From Adenophora triphylla var. japonica (lineage: Eukaryota; Streptophyta; Magnoliopsida; Asterales; Campanulaceae), in contig JAFEMH010002095.1 of assembly GCA_022495995.1 (NCBI GenBank), forward strand, positions 124,001 through 188,000: DNA of 64,000 nucleotides, read 5' to 3'. Each line of letters begins with the position of its first letter. The stretch's first letter is position 1. This document shows, in pieces, positions 1 to 9,952 of the stretch. The notes below the pieces were generated by a model, which was not told the origin of the DNA, ran no database searches, and was given only the letters and a program-made list of their open reading frames with translations. The translations under genes were made by a program, and so were the position numbers.

Positions 1-1020
1 AAAAAAAACTTCAATGCTAAAAAATGTCCAAAATATTTATTTATATTCATTAAAAATAAGAAACTATACATTTCTAAATAAAAATTAAAGAATTTTATCC
101 GTCCCTAATTTCTTTATTATACTTTCATTTGTTTATTTTTTTCTAACTTTTTTTATATAATTTTTTGAAAAAAAACTTCAATACTAAAAAATGTCCAAAA
201 TATTTATTTATATTCATAAAAAATAAAAAAACTATACATTTATAAATAAAAATTAAAGAATTTTACTAGTCCCTGATTTCTTTATTATACTTTCATTTGT
301 TTATTTTTTTTCTAACTTTTTATATAACTTTTTGAAAAAAACTTCAATGCTAAAAAAATTCCAAAATATATATTTATATTCATAAAAAATAAAAAAACTA
401 TACATTTATAAATAAAAATTAAAGAATTTTACTCGTCCCTGATTTCTTTATTATACTTTCATTTGTTTATTTTTTTCTAACTTTTTTATATAACTTTTTG
501 AAAAAAAAACTTCAATTCTAAAAAATGTCCAAAATATTTATTTATATTCATTAAAAAAAAAACACTATAAATTTATAAATAAAAATTAAGGAATTTACCT
601 GTCCCTAATTTCTTTATTATATTTTCATTTGTTTATTTTTTTTCTAAATTTTTTTATATAACTTTTTGAAAAAAACTTCAATACTAAAAAATGTCCAAAA
701 TATTTATTTATATTCGTAAAAAATAAAAAAATATACATTTATAAATTAAAATTAAAGAATTTTACTAGTCCCTGATTTCTTTATTATACTTTCATTTGTT
801 TATTTTTTTTCTAACATTTTTATATAACTTTTTGAAAAAAAAAAATTCAATACTAAAAAATGTCCAAAATATTTATTTATATTCATAAAAAATAATAAAA
901 AAAACTATACATTCATAAATAAAAATTAAAGAATTTTACCCGTCCCTGATTTCTTTATTATACTTTCATTTGTTTATTTTTTTTCTAACTTTTTTTATAT
1001 AACTTTTTGAAAAAATATTC
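1..1020. repeat. AT-rich tandem satellite, about 167-bp unit, six copies
   Basis: A phrase beginning cttcaatactaaaaaatgtc recurs at about 9, 176, 342, 510, 676 and 845 and starts again at 1017, so the period is 166-172 bp. Each unit also carries a Phe/Leu-poor, stop-rich AT stretch ending in tttatataactttttgaaaa. There is no coding potential. The array starts at the window edge and so probably continues to the left. It runs directly into the TATAGGG minisatellite. Confidence 0.93.
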
Positions 1021-1297
1021 AATACTATACTATATAGGGTATAGGGTATAGTATATAGGGTATAGGATATAGTATATACGATATAGGGTATAGTATATAG
1101 GGTATAAAGTATAGGGTATAGAGTATAGGGTATAGGGTATAGTATATAGGATATAGGGTATAAGGTATAGTATATAGTATATATAGGGTATAGTATATAG
1201 GGTATAGGGTATTAGGTATAGTATATAGGGTATAGGGTATAGGGTATAGTATATAGGGTATAGAGTATAGGTATAGGATATAGTATAAAGGGTATAT
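1021..1297. repeat. TATAGGG/TATAGTA minisatellite
   Basis: Irregular head-to-tail repeats of tatagggtatag and tatagtatataggg fill about 275 bp. The basic step is 7 bp with 9-14 bp variants. It resembles a degenerate telomere-like G-cluster repeat but is not the plant telomere heptamer. It directly abuts the last partial 167-bp satellite unit, which suggests it expanded at the end of that array. Confidence 0.9.
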
Positions 1298-1711
1298 GGA
1301 TTGAGCAGTGACGGTAGTTCTCTTTTTTTTTTTTTTTTTTTTTTTTGAATTTTTTAGGTATGTTTAATGTTGTTTTCTAGATATATATTTCAAGTTCTGA
1401 TTTTTGAATTTTTAAATTTTTTTTGAATTTTTAGAGATGGATTGTTGTGGAAGGATGGTGGATATGGATTGTTGTGATAGATGGATGGTGGTTGTTGGTA
1501 GTGGAAATTTGTACAAACTTTTGTTTGATTTGTGTTGGTTGTGGATGGTGGTGGAGCAAAGTGTAACTTTTGAAAAATATAAGGATTGATTTGAATATAA
1601 AAAAAATTTAAGTGTCTGATTTGAAAATAAAAAGCGTTAAGAGACTGATTTGAGAATAAAAAAAAGTTAAGGGATTGATTTGAGAATAAATATATATATA
1701 TTTTTTAAATA

Positions 1712-1768
<57 letters not shown>

Positions 1769-1784
1769 TTTAATAAAAAATATC
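1298..1784. other. Gene-free stretch: poly-T tract, GT-rich DNA and (AT)n microsatellite
   Basis: This contains a poly-T run at about 1321-1346, a purine- and GT-rich stretch with repeated ggatggtgg words (1434-1560), three imperfect repeats of gattgatttgaaaataaaaa (about 1585-1690) and an (AT)n microsatellite at about 1709-1762. I see no gene. Confidence 0.8.
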
Positions 1785-2169
1785 AAATTAGCGACAGAAA
1801 TATCTGTCGGTAATTTGGTATATCAAAAATAAAAATATTGAAAAAAGAAAATTTAAAAAAATTAATAAAATTGTGAAAATATGTAATAAATTTTAGCGAC
1901 GGAAATTTCTGTTGTTAAATTTGTCGCTAATACAATCAAAATCGATCGTCCCTTTCTCAACATTAGCGACGGATTTTTTTGAGTTTAACGACGGAATAAT
2001 CCGTCGTTAATTTAACGACAGCACAAAAATCTGTTGCTGTAATTTAGCGACAAGGGTTTTAACGATGGAAAATTTCCGTCGCTAATCCGTCGCTAAATGC
2101 CTTTATCGACGAATTTTTCCTATTTAACGACGGAAATTTTCGTCGCTAAAACGTGATTTTCTTGTAGTG
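1785..2169. mobile_element. Terminal region of a CACTA (En/Spm-like) transposon
   Basis: The segment ends in ttcttgtagtg (2159-2169), the reverse complement of the CACTACAAGAA terminal inverted repeat of plant CACTA elements. Inside it are many direct and inverted copies of the word GCGACGG or its complement CCGTCGC (around 1793, 1894, 1964, 1988, 2045, 2078, 2090, 2127, 2142). These look like the subterminal transposase-binding repeats of this superfamily. I found no facing CACTACAAG end in the window, so the other end lies to the left or is lost. No transposase is visible. Confidence 0.75.
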
Positions 2170-2611
2170 CTAGACTTCTCCCCTCCGCTATCCTCTCTCC
2201 TCCGTCCGTCCTCTCCGACGCTCCTACCTCACCAACCTCCTTCCCTTATCACTTGTCGTTAGCCACCAGGATCTGCCCAAATTTGTTTGCATCACCTCTA
2301 ATTCGCGACATCTTCACCTCATTTCAGCTCCTTCGTCTTTTTTGACGTCAACAAGAAAACATGGTGAAACCTCCGATTGATTGAGGTTGGGGTTTTTCAA
2401 ATTTGTGTTGCTTCTGATCTATCTTATTCAATTAATTTATTCAATTTTGTTTTGTGATTTTGGTTGTGGTTTTATGATGTTGATTTGGGTAGTGATGGTG
2501 GTGTTGATTTTGGAGGTTATGGTGGACAATGGTAGTGAGTGATGGATGGGTGGCGGTAGTGTGGTGTTGGAATGATGTGGTGTTGTTCATAGTGACTTTT
2601 TTTTTACTCCA
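2170..2611. other. Gene-free stretch flanking the CACTA end
   Basis: CT-rich sequence (2170-2340) is followed by GT-rich sequence with repeated ggtggtg and gatggt words. The weak ORF on the minus strand is a His/Thr-rich translation of this low-complexity DNA, not a gene. Confidence 0.7.
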
Positions 2612-3452
2612 GCGACCAAACAACTGAGAACTTAACTTATCAGTAAGTTTTCGGTTGTCAACTAAACTACTAAGAATACGATCAACTCCGACGACCTATT
2701 TGGCGACCAAACAACTGAGAACTTAGCTTATCAGTAAGTTCTCAGTTGTCAACTAAACTAATAAGAACACGATTAACTCCGGCGACCACCAATTCCGGCG
2801 ACTAAACAACTGAAAACTTAATTTATCAGTAAGTTCTCAGTTGTCTCCACTAAAAACACGATCAACTCCGGCGTCACCAACTCTGGCGACCAAACAACTG
2901 AGAATTTATCAGTAAGTTCTCAGTTGTCAACTAAACTACTAAAAACACGATCAACTCCGGCGGCCACCAACTTCGGCTACCAAACAATTGAGAACTTAAC
3001 TTATCAGTAAGTTCTCAGTTGTCAACTAAACTACTAAAAATACTATCAACTCTGACGACCACCAACTCCGCTGACCAAACAACTGAGAACTTAACTTATT
3101 AGTAAGTTCTTAGTTGTCAACTAAATTACTAAGAAAATGATTAACTCCGGCGACCAAACAACTGAAAACTTATCAGTAAGTTCTCAGTTGTCAACTAAAC
3201 TAATAAGAACACGATCAACTTCGTCGACCAAACAAACGAGAACTTATCAGTAAGTTATAAGTTGTCAACTAAACTAATAGGAACACGATTAACTCTGGCG
3301 ATCGATAACTTCGACGACCAAACAACTAAGAACTTATTAGTAAGTTATTAGTTGTCAACTAAACTACTAAAAAAATGATTAACTACATCGAACACTAACT
3401 TCGACGATCAAACAAATTATAACTTATCATTAAGTTCTTATTTGTTAAAGGA
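2612..3452. repeat. Tandem repeat of 10 units, each with a hairpin
   Basis: About ten units of 65-95 bp follow the pattern ggcgaccaaa, then an inverted repeat, then gtcaactaaactactaagaa, then cacgatcaactcc. The inverted repeat is CAACTGAGAACTTA and TAAGTTCTCAGTTG around a 9-nt loop, a perfect 14-bp stem in the best copies. The stems begin at about 2621, 2712, 2808, 2895, 2984, 3080 and 3159, with three decayed units after that. In some units the loop-side ACTTA is deleted but the outer stem remains. There is no coding potential. Confidence 0.92.
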
Positions 3453-3944
3453 TATTGTTTGGCATTGTCTGACCTGACCTAGAGTAAGAAGTCAATGATG
3501 TAAAAAGTAAATTATACTATTTTTGGTACAAATTAAAAAGGATATTGTTTGCAAAAAAAAAGTAAATTATACTATTTTTTTAGGAAAAAAAAACTAAAAA
3601 GGATGTTGTTTGCCATAAAGTTACACTTTTTAGGAAAATATATAACTTTTTTTTGGGAAGGAGGAAGTAGTTATTAACTTATTCTTTTATCCACTTAATA
3701 GTATTTTGGACAATAATTTTCTCAATTTGCCTTGTAATTGTTTACTCAATTTTTAATATTTTCTTAATAAACATGCTAACTTTTATTAATACTAATAGTT
3801 CGAGAGACAAAAGAGGAAGTAATGTATAAGTAACTGTTTTTCCATTATGGTTTGATGTAAAAATACAAAAAAGGAAAGAAAATAAAATAAAAGACACTAA
3901 TGAAAAAATTAAAGAAAAAGAAAGAAGAGGGCATCAGTCCAAAC
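3453..3944. other. Gene-free AT-rich stretch
   Basis: Short direct repeats of aaaaaggatattgtttg (around 3450, 3537, 3598) occur in otherwise unremarkable AT-rich DNA. The last 8 bases, gtccaaac, would be the target-site duplicate of the neighbouring hAT element, but no matching copy was found on the far side. Confidence 0.6.
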
Positions 3945-4109
3945 TAGACGTGGCAGGTTCGGTGAAACGGCGGTTCACGGTTATCGAACCGGCGATTCCA
4001 ACCTCCAAAAATCCCAATCGAAACCGAACCGGTTAATCGCCTTAGCCGGTTACGGTTTTTCGGTTTACCGGTTAGACCGGTTTTCCGGTTAACCGGCTAA
4101 CCCTTTTTT

Positions 4110-4905
4110 TTTTATGTTTCAAATTAGGTTTCTAAAAGAAAATTTTAATTGAATTAAAAACAGTTATGAAAAAAATTATTTTTTAACAATTTTTTAATAA
4201 AAAATTTAACTTTTTAACAGGTTTTTGAAAAAAAAAAAAGTTAACTTTTTAACAGTTTTTGTTAACTTTTATACTGTTTTAACTCTCTTTTTCTTCAATT
4301 TTTTTTTGGATAAAGAAGATTATTTTAGACTTTTGTTTATTACACATTTTTTTTGTAAAAAGTTATATAAAAAAGTTAAGAATTTTGAAAGAAATAAAAC
4401 TTAATTTTTTTCTTTTTTTTTTCAAGTTAGGTTTTTAAAAGAATTTTTTAACAGAATTAAAAACAGTTACGAAAAAAGTAACAGTTTTTGAATAAAAAAA
4501 GTTAACTTTTTAACAGCTTTTTGAAAAAACAGTTAACTTTTTAACAATTTCTTTTAAGTTTTATACAGTTTTTTAACTTTTTGTGTTTTTTAATTTTTTT
4601 TTTTTTGGATAAAGAATACTATTTTAGACTTTTTTTTTTTACTACATACATTTTTTGTAAAAAGTTATATAAAAAAATTATGAATTTTGAAAAAAATAAA
4701 ACTTAACTTTTTTAAAAGAAACGAAAGTATATAAAAGAAAAAAGGGACGGTATCCTAAATTTTATTAATTAAAAATTACAAGGAGGGGGACAACCAACCT
4801 TACTCTTTTATAAATAAGGGAGGACATTTAGGAGCCTTTACCTCAACCTATTTTTTACAATTAAATAAAAATAAACCTAATCTAAAGTCTAAACTAATCT
4901 AAAAC
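4110..4905. other. AT-rich 3' noncoding part of the hAT element
   Basis: Repeated aacttttttaacag words and two diverged copies of a block containing ggataaag and ttgtaaaaagttata (about 4309-4390 and 4610-4690) make up this region. The blocks resemble 46200-46470 in the related non-autonomous hAT element. No gene is seen. Confidence 0.7.
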
Positions 4906-4910
4906 ATTAT

Positions 4911-7135
4911 TCATTCATCATTACTTTTAGTGGAGTCCTCGACATCGTATAGATATTTTGGATTCGGTGATAAAAGATCATCTTCATAAGGCAAGTCTTG
5001 TTGTCTTTTTTCCGCTCTAACCCAATCGCCAAATAAGAGTTGATGTTCCAACTTTTCACTAGTTAGTTGGGAACATCTTACATCCAAAAAATTTCCTTTA
5101 ACGCTAAATGCTGATTCAACCGCCACCGTTGAAGCGGGAGAGGCTAAGACTTCTTTCGCAACTATTGAAAGAATAGGATAAATTTCTTTTCTTCTTGACC
5201 ACCATTGTAAAACATCAAATTCATTTGAATTTGGGTCTTGATTTAATTCAAAGTTGGTAGTGAAGTATGTTTCTAACTCCACGGGAATGTTTGATGATGA
5301 TGAAGATGAACCTCGAGAAGGAACACGTTTTTTACTATACAAATTTGCAAAAAAAAAAAAAAAAAACTATATGGATCCCCACTAGTAAAACTTTGTTGAG
5401 AAGTAGAGGAAACATCTTCATGTTGTTGATTTTGAGAAGTGTTTTCATATAAGGCATTATACTCATTAAAAAGGTTAATCAAATCATTTTTTGTATTTTG
5501 AACAATGATTGACGGAAGTTCATTATCGTCGTCACCATCGGGATATAACTTCAAATAATAATAAGTTATAATGCACTCTAAATCATCTAATTTAACTCGG
5601 GGATCTAATAATTTTGCAACCAAAAAGAGAGACGGAATAGTGTCAAAATATTTAAGTCACTTTTGTCTCATGAAAATAATGTATTCTTTTAAAATAGGGC
5701 ATTGTCTTAAATTGTCAAAACAAGTAACAGTTGCAACACAATGCTCAAGCACCAAAATGGAAGTTGGATAATAAACTTCCGAAAAAGCCAAAGTAGCGGT
5801 ATTGAAAATCTTTAACACTTCACATAAATTAGTGCATGCATTCTATTGATAAGTAGAGGTTCATTATAGCCAATTGACACAAAAAATATACATTAGGAGA
5901 TCTTTATAAGCAAAATCATTGGTTAACATTTTGTAGGTGGAATTCCACCTAGTTGGAACATCGTAAGTAAAATATTTGTCCGCCACACCTTTACTTTTTT
6001 AAAAAAAATCTTATCCATTTTTTTGTATTAGATTTTTTTTAAGAAATAAATTGAATACATTGTCTAATTGACTTAACAAAAACCTCTAATGCATCTAAAC
6101 CATCTCTAACACATAAGTTAATAATATGACATAAACATCTAATATGAAAAAACTTACCCCCAAGTGAGGGTTGACAAACGGTAATTAAATCGGGTAAACT
6201 AGCCGTATTAGCACTTGCGTTGTCAAATGAAATAGTAAATATTTTATTTAAAATACCATACTCAACAAAAATCTCAAGTAATTTTGCACAAATATTTTTC
6301 GCGGAATGCGGTGGCTCAAAATCTTTGTAAGCAATTAATCTTTTTTGGATAGTCCACGAATTATCCATCCAATGGAAAGTAACGCCCAAATAAGTATTTC
6401 TTTGCCAATGATCACTCCAACCATCGGCACAAATTGAAACTTTATTTTCTAAATTTGATAAAACACTAAGTAAATCTTTTTTATATTAGTTCACCACTCT
6501 AGTAATATCACGTACGAGATTCGTACGTGGTACTCTCGTGGCGGCGGGATTTAAAGAAAGTCAAACAAAATTTCCATAAAATCGTCATCCGCAAAATTAA
6601 AAGGAAGACCTTTAACGCAAACTAATTTGGCTAGTTCATCCCTATAAACCCGCTTATCAAATTTAAAAAGGACGGAAGACGAACCATGTGCACCCGAACC
6701 CGAACCCGAACTATGTTGATATTGTAATTGAGTTTGGGTAGTGAAAATGCCAAGTTTCTCGGGATGTTTTGACGCCGTATGCCCGTTGAGCGTCCCATGC
6801 CCTCCGCCTCTTTTGAATGAGTAAGACGTTGAACAATAGTTGCAAAATGCTCGAAGATTATAATCATCATCGGGAGCAATTTTTCTTTTCGTGAAATGGA
6901 TGGAGAAAGTATCGGATGTAGACTCTTTAGGTTGTCCCCGACCCCGATCACCTCCCCTAGTAGCTCGGCCCCCTACCCCTCCTACTACCACCACTTTCAA
7001 TTTCAAAAGTTGCTTCTTCTTTACTTTGTTGGGTAATATTTGAATTTTGATAATCAAAATCATCGTTGGGGGAGGAAGAACCAACATGTGACTTGCCTAA
7101 ATTGCTTCTTCTTTGATTTCCAACCATTTGTGTAA
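4911..7135 (-). pseudogene. hAT transposase (BED finger, RNase-H-like fold, hAT C-terminal dimerisation), broken
   Basis: Reading down the minus strand, an N-terminal piece starting MVGNQRRSN (7127) shifts frame into a BED-type zinc finger with CNYC and a distal HxxxxH (residues HTASKH) near 6780-6850. Next come the catalytic-domain words ICADGWSDHW (about 6395-6440) and a segment with DNASANTASLPDLI (6039-6389). A VPTRWNST motif follows at about 5935-5970. The last piece, 4911-5342, is the hAT C-terminal dimerisation domain, with WWSRRKEIYPILS and ASTVAVESAFS. Several frameshifts and stops separate the pieces, and a poly-A run near 5348-5366 lies within one break. The gene cannot make a full transposase. 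The family is clear from domain order; the exact lineage is not. Confidence 0.9.
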
Positions 7136-7163
7136 GATAAAATGAAGTTTGGAAATAAAATCT

Positions 7164-7260
7164 ATATACTATATGAAAGCAGAAGAATTTCCAGGCTTCA
7201 CAGAGCGCCACGTGGCATTATGACGTGGAAAGCCACGTGGCAATTCTCAATTGGCCATCC
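7164..7260 (+). mobile_element. Candidate Helitron 5' terminus
   Basis: After ...aaataaaa the sequence begins tctatatactatatgaaagc. That fits the TC start and the CTATAT-AAAAGC-like 5' ends common in plant Helitrons, preceded by A as expected for insertion between A and T. Two CCACGTGGC motifs follow within 90 bp, another frequent feature of plant Helitron 5' ends. The insertion interrupts the hAT element on its left. Whether its 3' end is the one at 44513 is unproven. Confidence 0.6.
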
Positions 7261-8036
7261 TTTAAGTCTTCAAACGCCTAAAAAAAAAAAATAATAAAAA
7301 TACAAACCTAATTCCTTTGTTTTCGGAATTAATTATTTGAAAAAACTTCCCAAAAATCTTATTCAGTTTAAAATTACCTTTTATAACTAAATCAATCAAT
7401 TTAAAATTTAAACCATTTTGAATTACCTAATCTAAAGATTTGATTGGATTTTTAAAATTTTAAATTTTTTCAAATACTAATAACCGAAATTAAGAAATAT
7501 AGAATTGATTTTCCAAAAATTGATTTTTAAATGGTAAGCCATTATTTGTGATAATCAACGAAAATAAAAAATAAATTAAAAATAAAATCCAAATTCATAC
7601 CATTTAGGATAATTCCATTTTTTTATCTTAATTGATTATCTTTATTTTAATAGGTAATAGATAATTCAAAGTATTTTTAAAGTTTCAATTTTAAATTCAA
7701 AATTAAGGATCATTATAATCCGAAATTATAAATACATTTTCCATTTTTTAAAGAATAATAGTCCGAAAATTCAAAACTAAAATTAATAAATAAAAAAAAA
7801 ATTCAAAGCTCAATTCCTTTGATTTCGGATAACTTACTCAATCAATTTAAAATTCAAACCATTTTCCAAATATACCCCTTAAAAAACGTTTTCAGTTATA
7901 ATCCTAACATTATAAATACATGTTTTCAGTTGCCATGGAAATTATAAATGCAAACCTAGATTGATTTACGAAGGAAATAAATATTTTCATCATCCGCCAT
8001 TTTTTTTTAATACTCAGTTTTTTGTTTCAACTAATA
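7261..8036 (+). other. AT-rich Helitron noncoding leader, duplicated at about 23490-23720
   Basis: There is no gene. The block attgattttccaaaaattg plus the following atttttaaatggtaagccat and caacgaaaataaaaaataaa (about 7510-7580) recurs at about 23628-23700. A preceding cctaattcctttg..ttcgga phrase recurs too, so these are two copies of one Helitron-family noncoding module. TATAAATA-like boxes at about 7910 and 7947 lie 90-130 bp before the ATG of the small Rep-derived gene. Confidence 0.7.
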
Positions 8037-8593
8037 ATGGAATCTTCAATTTTCGCTGTGAGACAATCCGTCGTGAAGGTAATCCTATTTTTTTATTCAC
8101 TCTACAATGTTTTATGATTAAAATTTGGGCTGAATCTATTGTTTGTTAATTTCACAGATCAATGAAACAAACAGTCGGTTGATTCTCTCACATTTCATCA
8201 GCTTTGGATCTACTCTTTTTTGGCCAGAAGTCACAAAATTTTTCAATAGTTCGGGCATTGGACAGGAAAAAATCAATGATGTATTGTACTGCAATTTTAA
8301 AAATAAATTCAATAAACTTGTGAGAGATTTTAAAGAAGAATGTTGTTTTAGCAACATCAATTCATGTAAGTAATTCTTTTAATTTATTAGTTTAAGTTCG
8401 ATTTTATGAATACAGTTTTTTTTTAACAATCTCTATTTTAATTATATATCTGTTCATCTATGCAGTTGTCGTATCTATCATCTCTGTGGAGTTTTTCAAA
8501 CGCGGACTACCTCATGGTCACATTCGAATTGATGTTAACTATAAAAATCAACTGCGACTTAATGATGTCGACAACAATCAAGTTCATCAGTAG
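8037..8593 (+). CDS. Small spliced gene derived from Helitron Rep (125 aa)
   Basis: Three exons join in frame: 8037-8078 (MESSIFAVRQSVVK), 8158-8365 and 8466-8593, with GT-AG introns (gtaatc..cacag and gtaagt..tgcag). The product is 125 residues. Its C-terminal half matches the Helitron Rep/HUH region: the words NKLVRDFKEE and VEFFKRGLPHGHI correspond to DELVKDLKEK and VEFQKRGLPHAHI in the full Rep gene at about 35400-35680. The second intron sits at the same place as the intron in the full gene. The HxH metal-binding motif is kept (HGH), but the catalytic tyrosine region, the N-terminal Helitron domain and the helicase are absent. It ends shortly after HUH with a normal stop. It may be an inert fragment that happens to stay open, or a short expressed derivative; sequence alone does not decide. 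Confidence 0.65.
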
Positions 8594-8803
8594 GAATAAT
8601 GTTATTCACCAATTTAGTTTATTTTAATTTTTTTTTTTAATCATTCGAATAAATGTCATGTTATCTTTAAGTTTTTAGTTTATTTTTCTTTTCTTTTTTT
8701 GATTTATTCAACGATTAATTTGATATACCATTTGCATTTGTTGTCATTTAGGCAATGTGACTGCAATAATTATTCATTATTGGATTATTTATTTTTTTAA
8801 ATT
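8594..8803. other. AT-rich stretch between Rep fragment and Tat element
   Basis: Nothing recognisable is present except repeated tttagtttatttt. It ends at the GTAAT target-site duplicate (8804-8808). Confidence 0.6.
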
Positions 8804-8808
8804 GTAAT
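8804..8808. repeat. Target-site duplication GTAAT (left copy)
   Basis: GTAAT directly precedes the LTR start TGATGC at 8809. The second copy follows the other LTR at 21009-21013. A 5-bp duplication fits Ty3/gypsy integration and fixes both outer boundaries. Confidence 0.9.
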
Positions 8809-9467
8809 TGATGCTGCAGGAAATGTGCTTATCAATCTTCCTCCACGTGGCAGGACTGATCACCTGGCTTCTTGACCTGAAAACAGAACCCACGACTAGC
8901 CGGATGTGTCTCCGGCGAAGACACTCGGGCGTGAGAGTAAGATAACAGTTGTATAAAGCTCAAAATGTATTGAATAATGAACTCAGAATACAAAATGGCA
9001 GTTACCTTTCACCGTTTGGTAGTGATGAAGTATTTATAGGCAAGAGTGATGTATTTTTGGGGAGGCAACATGTCCTCCGAGATTATAGCGGCAGTTACTT
9101 GGTCGTGGGCACGTGTCTATAACGGTCCCTGATTTGTAGGGATGTAGTTGTGAGCATTGATTAACCAAATAAGCCGGCAAGTGTCAGGTCGTCACTTGCT
9201 GAGTTAGGTCGAGGTCGCCACTCGTGGAATGGTCGACCTGACTGTCGGGTAGAGCATGGTTCGTACCCGAATTGTAGCATGGATCATGAGGTCGGACTAA
9301 GTTAGGTCAGGACCTGTAGGTCGGACCATGGGCTTAGTCGACTGATGTGTGAGATGGGCCTTGGGCTTTGTTCTGATTGGGCCAGCCCTATTGAGAATGT
9401 GATAATCGAAGCTGGATGTAATTGGGCTTTATTTGCTTGGCCCAACTCGGCACTTTTGGTATGTTCA
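8809..9467 (-). repeat. 3' LTR of the Tat element (659 bp)
   Basis: This copy is almost base-for-base the same as 20349-21008. In element sense it begins TGAACATACC (9467) and ends GCATCA (8809). On its internal side it is flanked by a G-rich tract in element sense, as expected for the polypurine tract. Confidence 0.92.
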
Positions 9468-9486
9468 GTGGCCCCCAACTTTCGAG
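9468..9486 (-). other. Polypurine tract of the Tat element
   Basis: In element sense the bases just upstream of the 3' LTR read aagttgggggccac. This is a short G-run like the purine tract that primes plus-strand synthesis. It is interrupted by two C bases, so it is imperfect. Confidence 0.6.
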
Positions 9487-9739
9487 TTGACTTCGTCGAC
9501 TTGGAAGTTAAGAAGATTTCTTTGATGAAAATTGCTTTACTCGCAGGTCGATGTTAGTCTTTGAAGTAGGTCGACCATGATGACGTGGCAACATCCTGAT
9601 CGTTGGCGATGAACGGTGGGAGATGAAGGAGCGCCAATTTTTGTAATGATTACAGTTCTGACTCTTGGAACTCCTTCTCGGAAACCGCTTCAGTCTTTAA
9701 TTTTGGAAAATTAATTTTGATTTTCTTTTCCCCTTCCAA

Positions 9740-9760
9740 ATTTAGGAAAATATAAATAGA
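9740..9760 (+). promoter_or_regulatory. TATA box of the antisense gene
   Basis: The motif aatataaatagagaaat lies about 205 bp before the ATG at 9953 on the plus strand. A pyrimidine-rich leader follows. It is a good plant TATA box and suggests that the antisense gene has a promoter of its own next to the LTR. Confidence 0.6.
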
Positions 9761-9952
9761 GAAATCCCTCTTCGTTTAGAACTTTTACTGCTCTAGAACT
9801 TCTTCTTCTCCGGCGATAATCAAGGGATTTCAGCAAGATTTAAATTCAGCTCTCGGCTCCAGCAACGAACCCACCTTCTGCAATTAATTAAGGTATTTCT
9901 TTCGTACCTTTGCTTTAGGGTTTTAATTTATGCACTGTTCTCCGTTTCCGCC

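Larger units (their letters stand above)
3945..7163 (-). mobile_element. Decayed hAT-superfamily DNA transposon, 5' end missing
   Basis: The element begins at tagacgtggcaggttcgg (3945) with a subterminal zone rich in AACCGG/CCGGTT. It carries pieces of a hAT transposase on the minus strand. The same terminal motif TAGACGTGG, the same CCGGTT-rich subterminal DNA and related AT-rich DNA ending near a ggtatcc..ttttattaatt block recur in the non-autonomous element at 45813-47600, so the two are one family. The transposase 5' end at about 7127-7135 is followed by only about 30 bp before a Helitron-like 5' end at 7164. The left-hand TIR (in transposase sense) is therefore absent here. Confidence 0.85.

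Noticed and set aside
1021..1297. TATAGGG array as interstitial telomere repeat
   Set aside because: The unit differs from TTTAGGG and alternates with TATAGTA steps; it is a local minisatellite.
2612..3452. CRISPR-like array
   Set aside because: The repeat is a eukaryotic minisatellite: spacers are themselves repeated between units and the genome is plant.
9345..9557. 70-aa ORF across the LTR border
   Set aside because: It crosses the LTR/internal junction, and in the other LTR copy it would stop or change; no domain.
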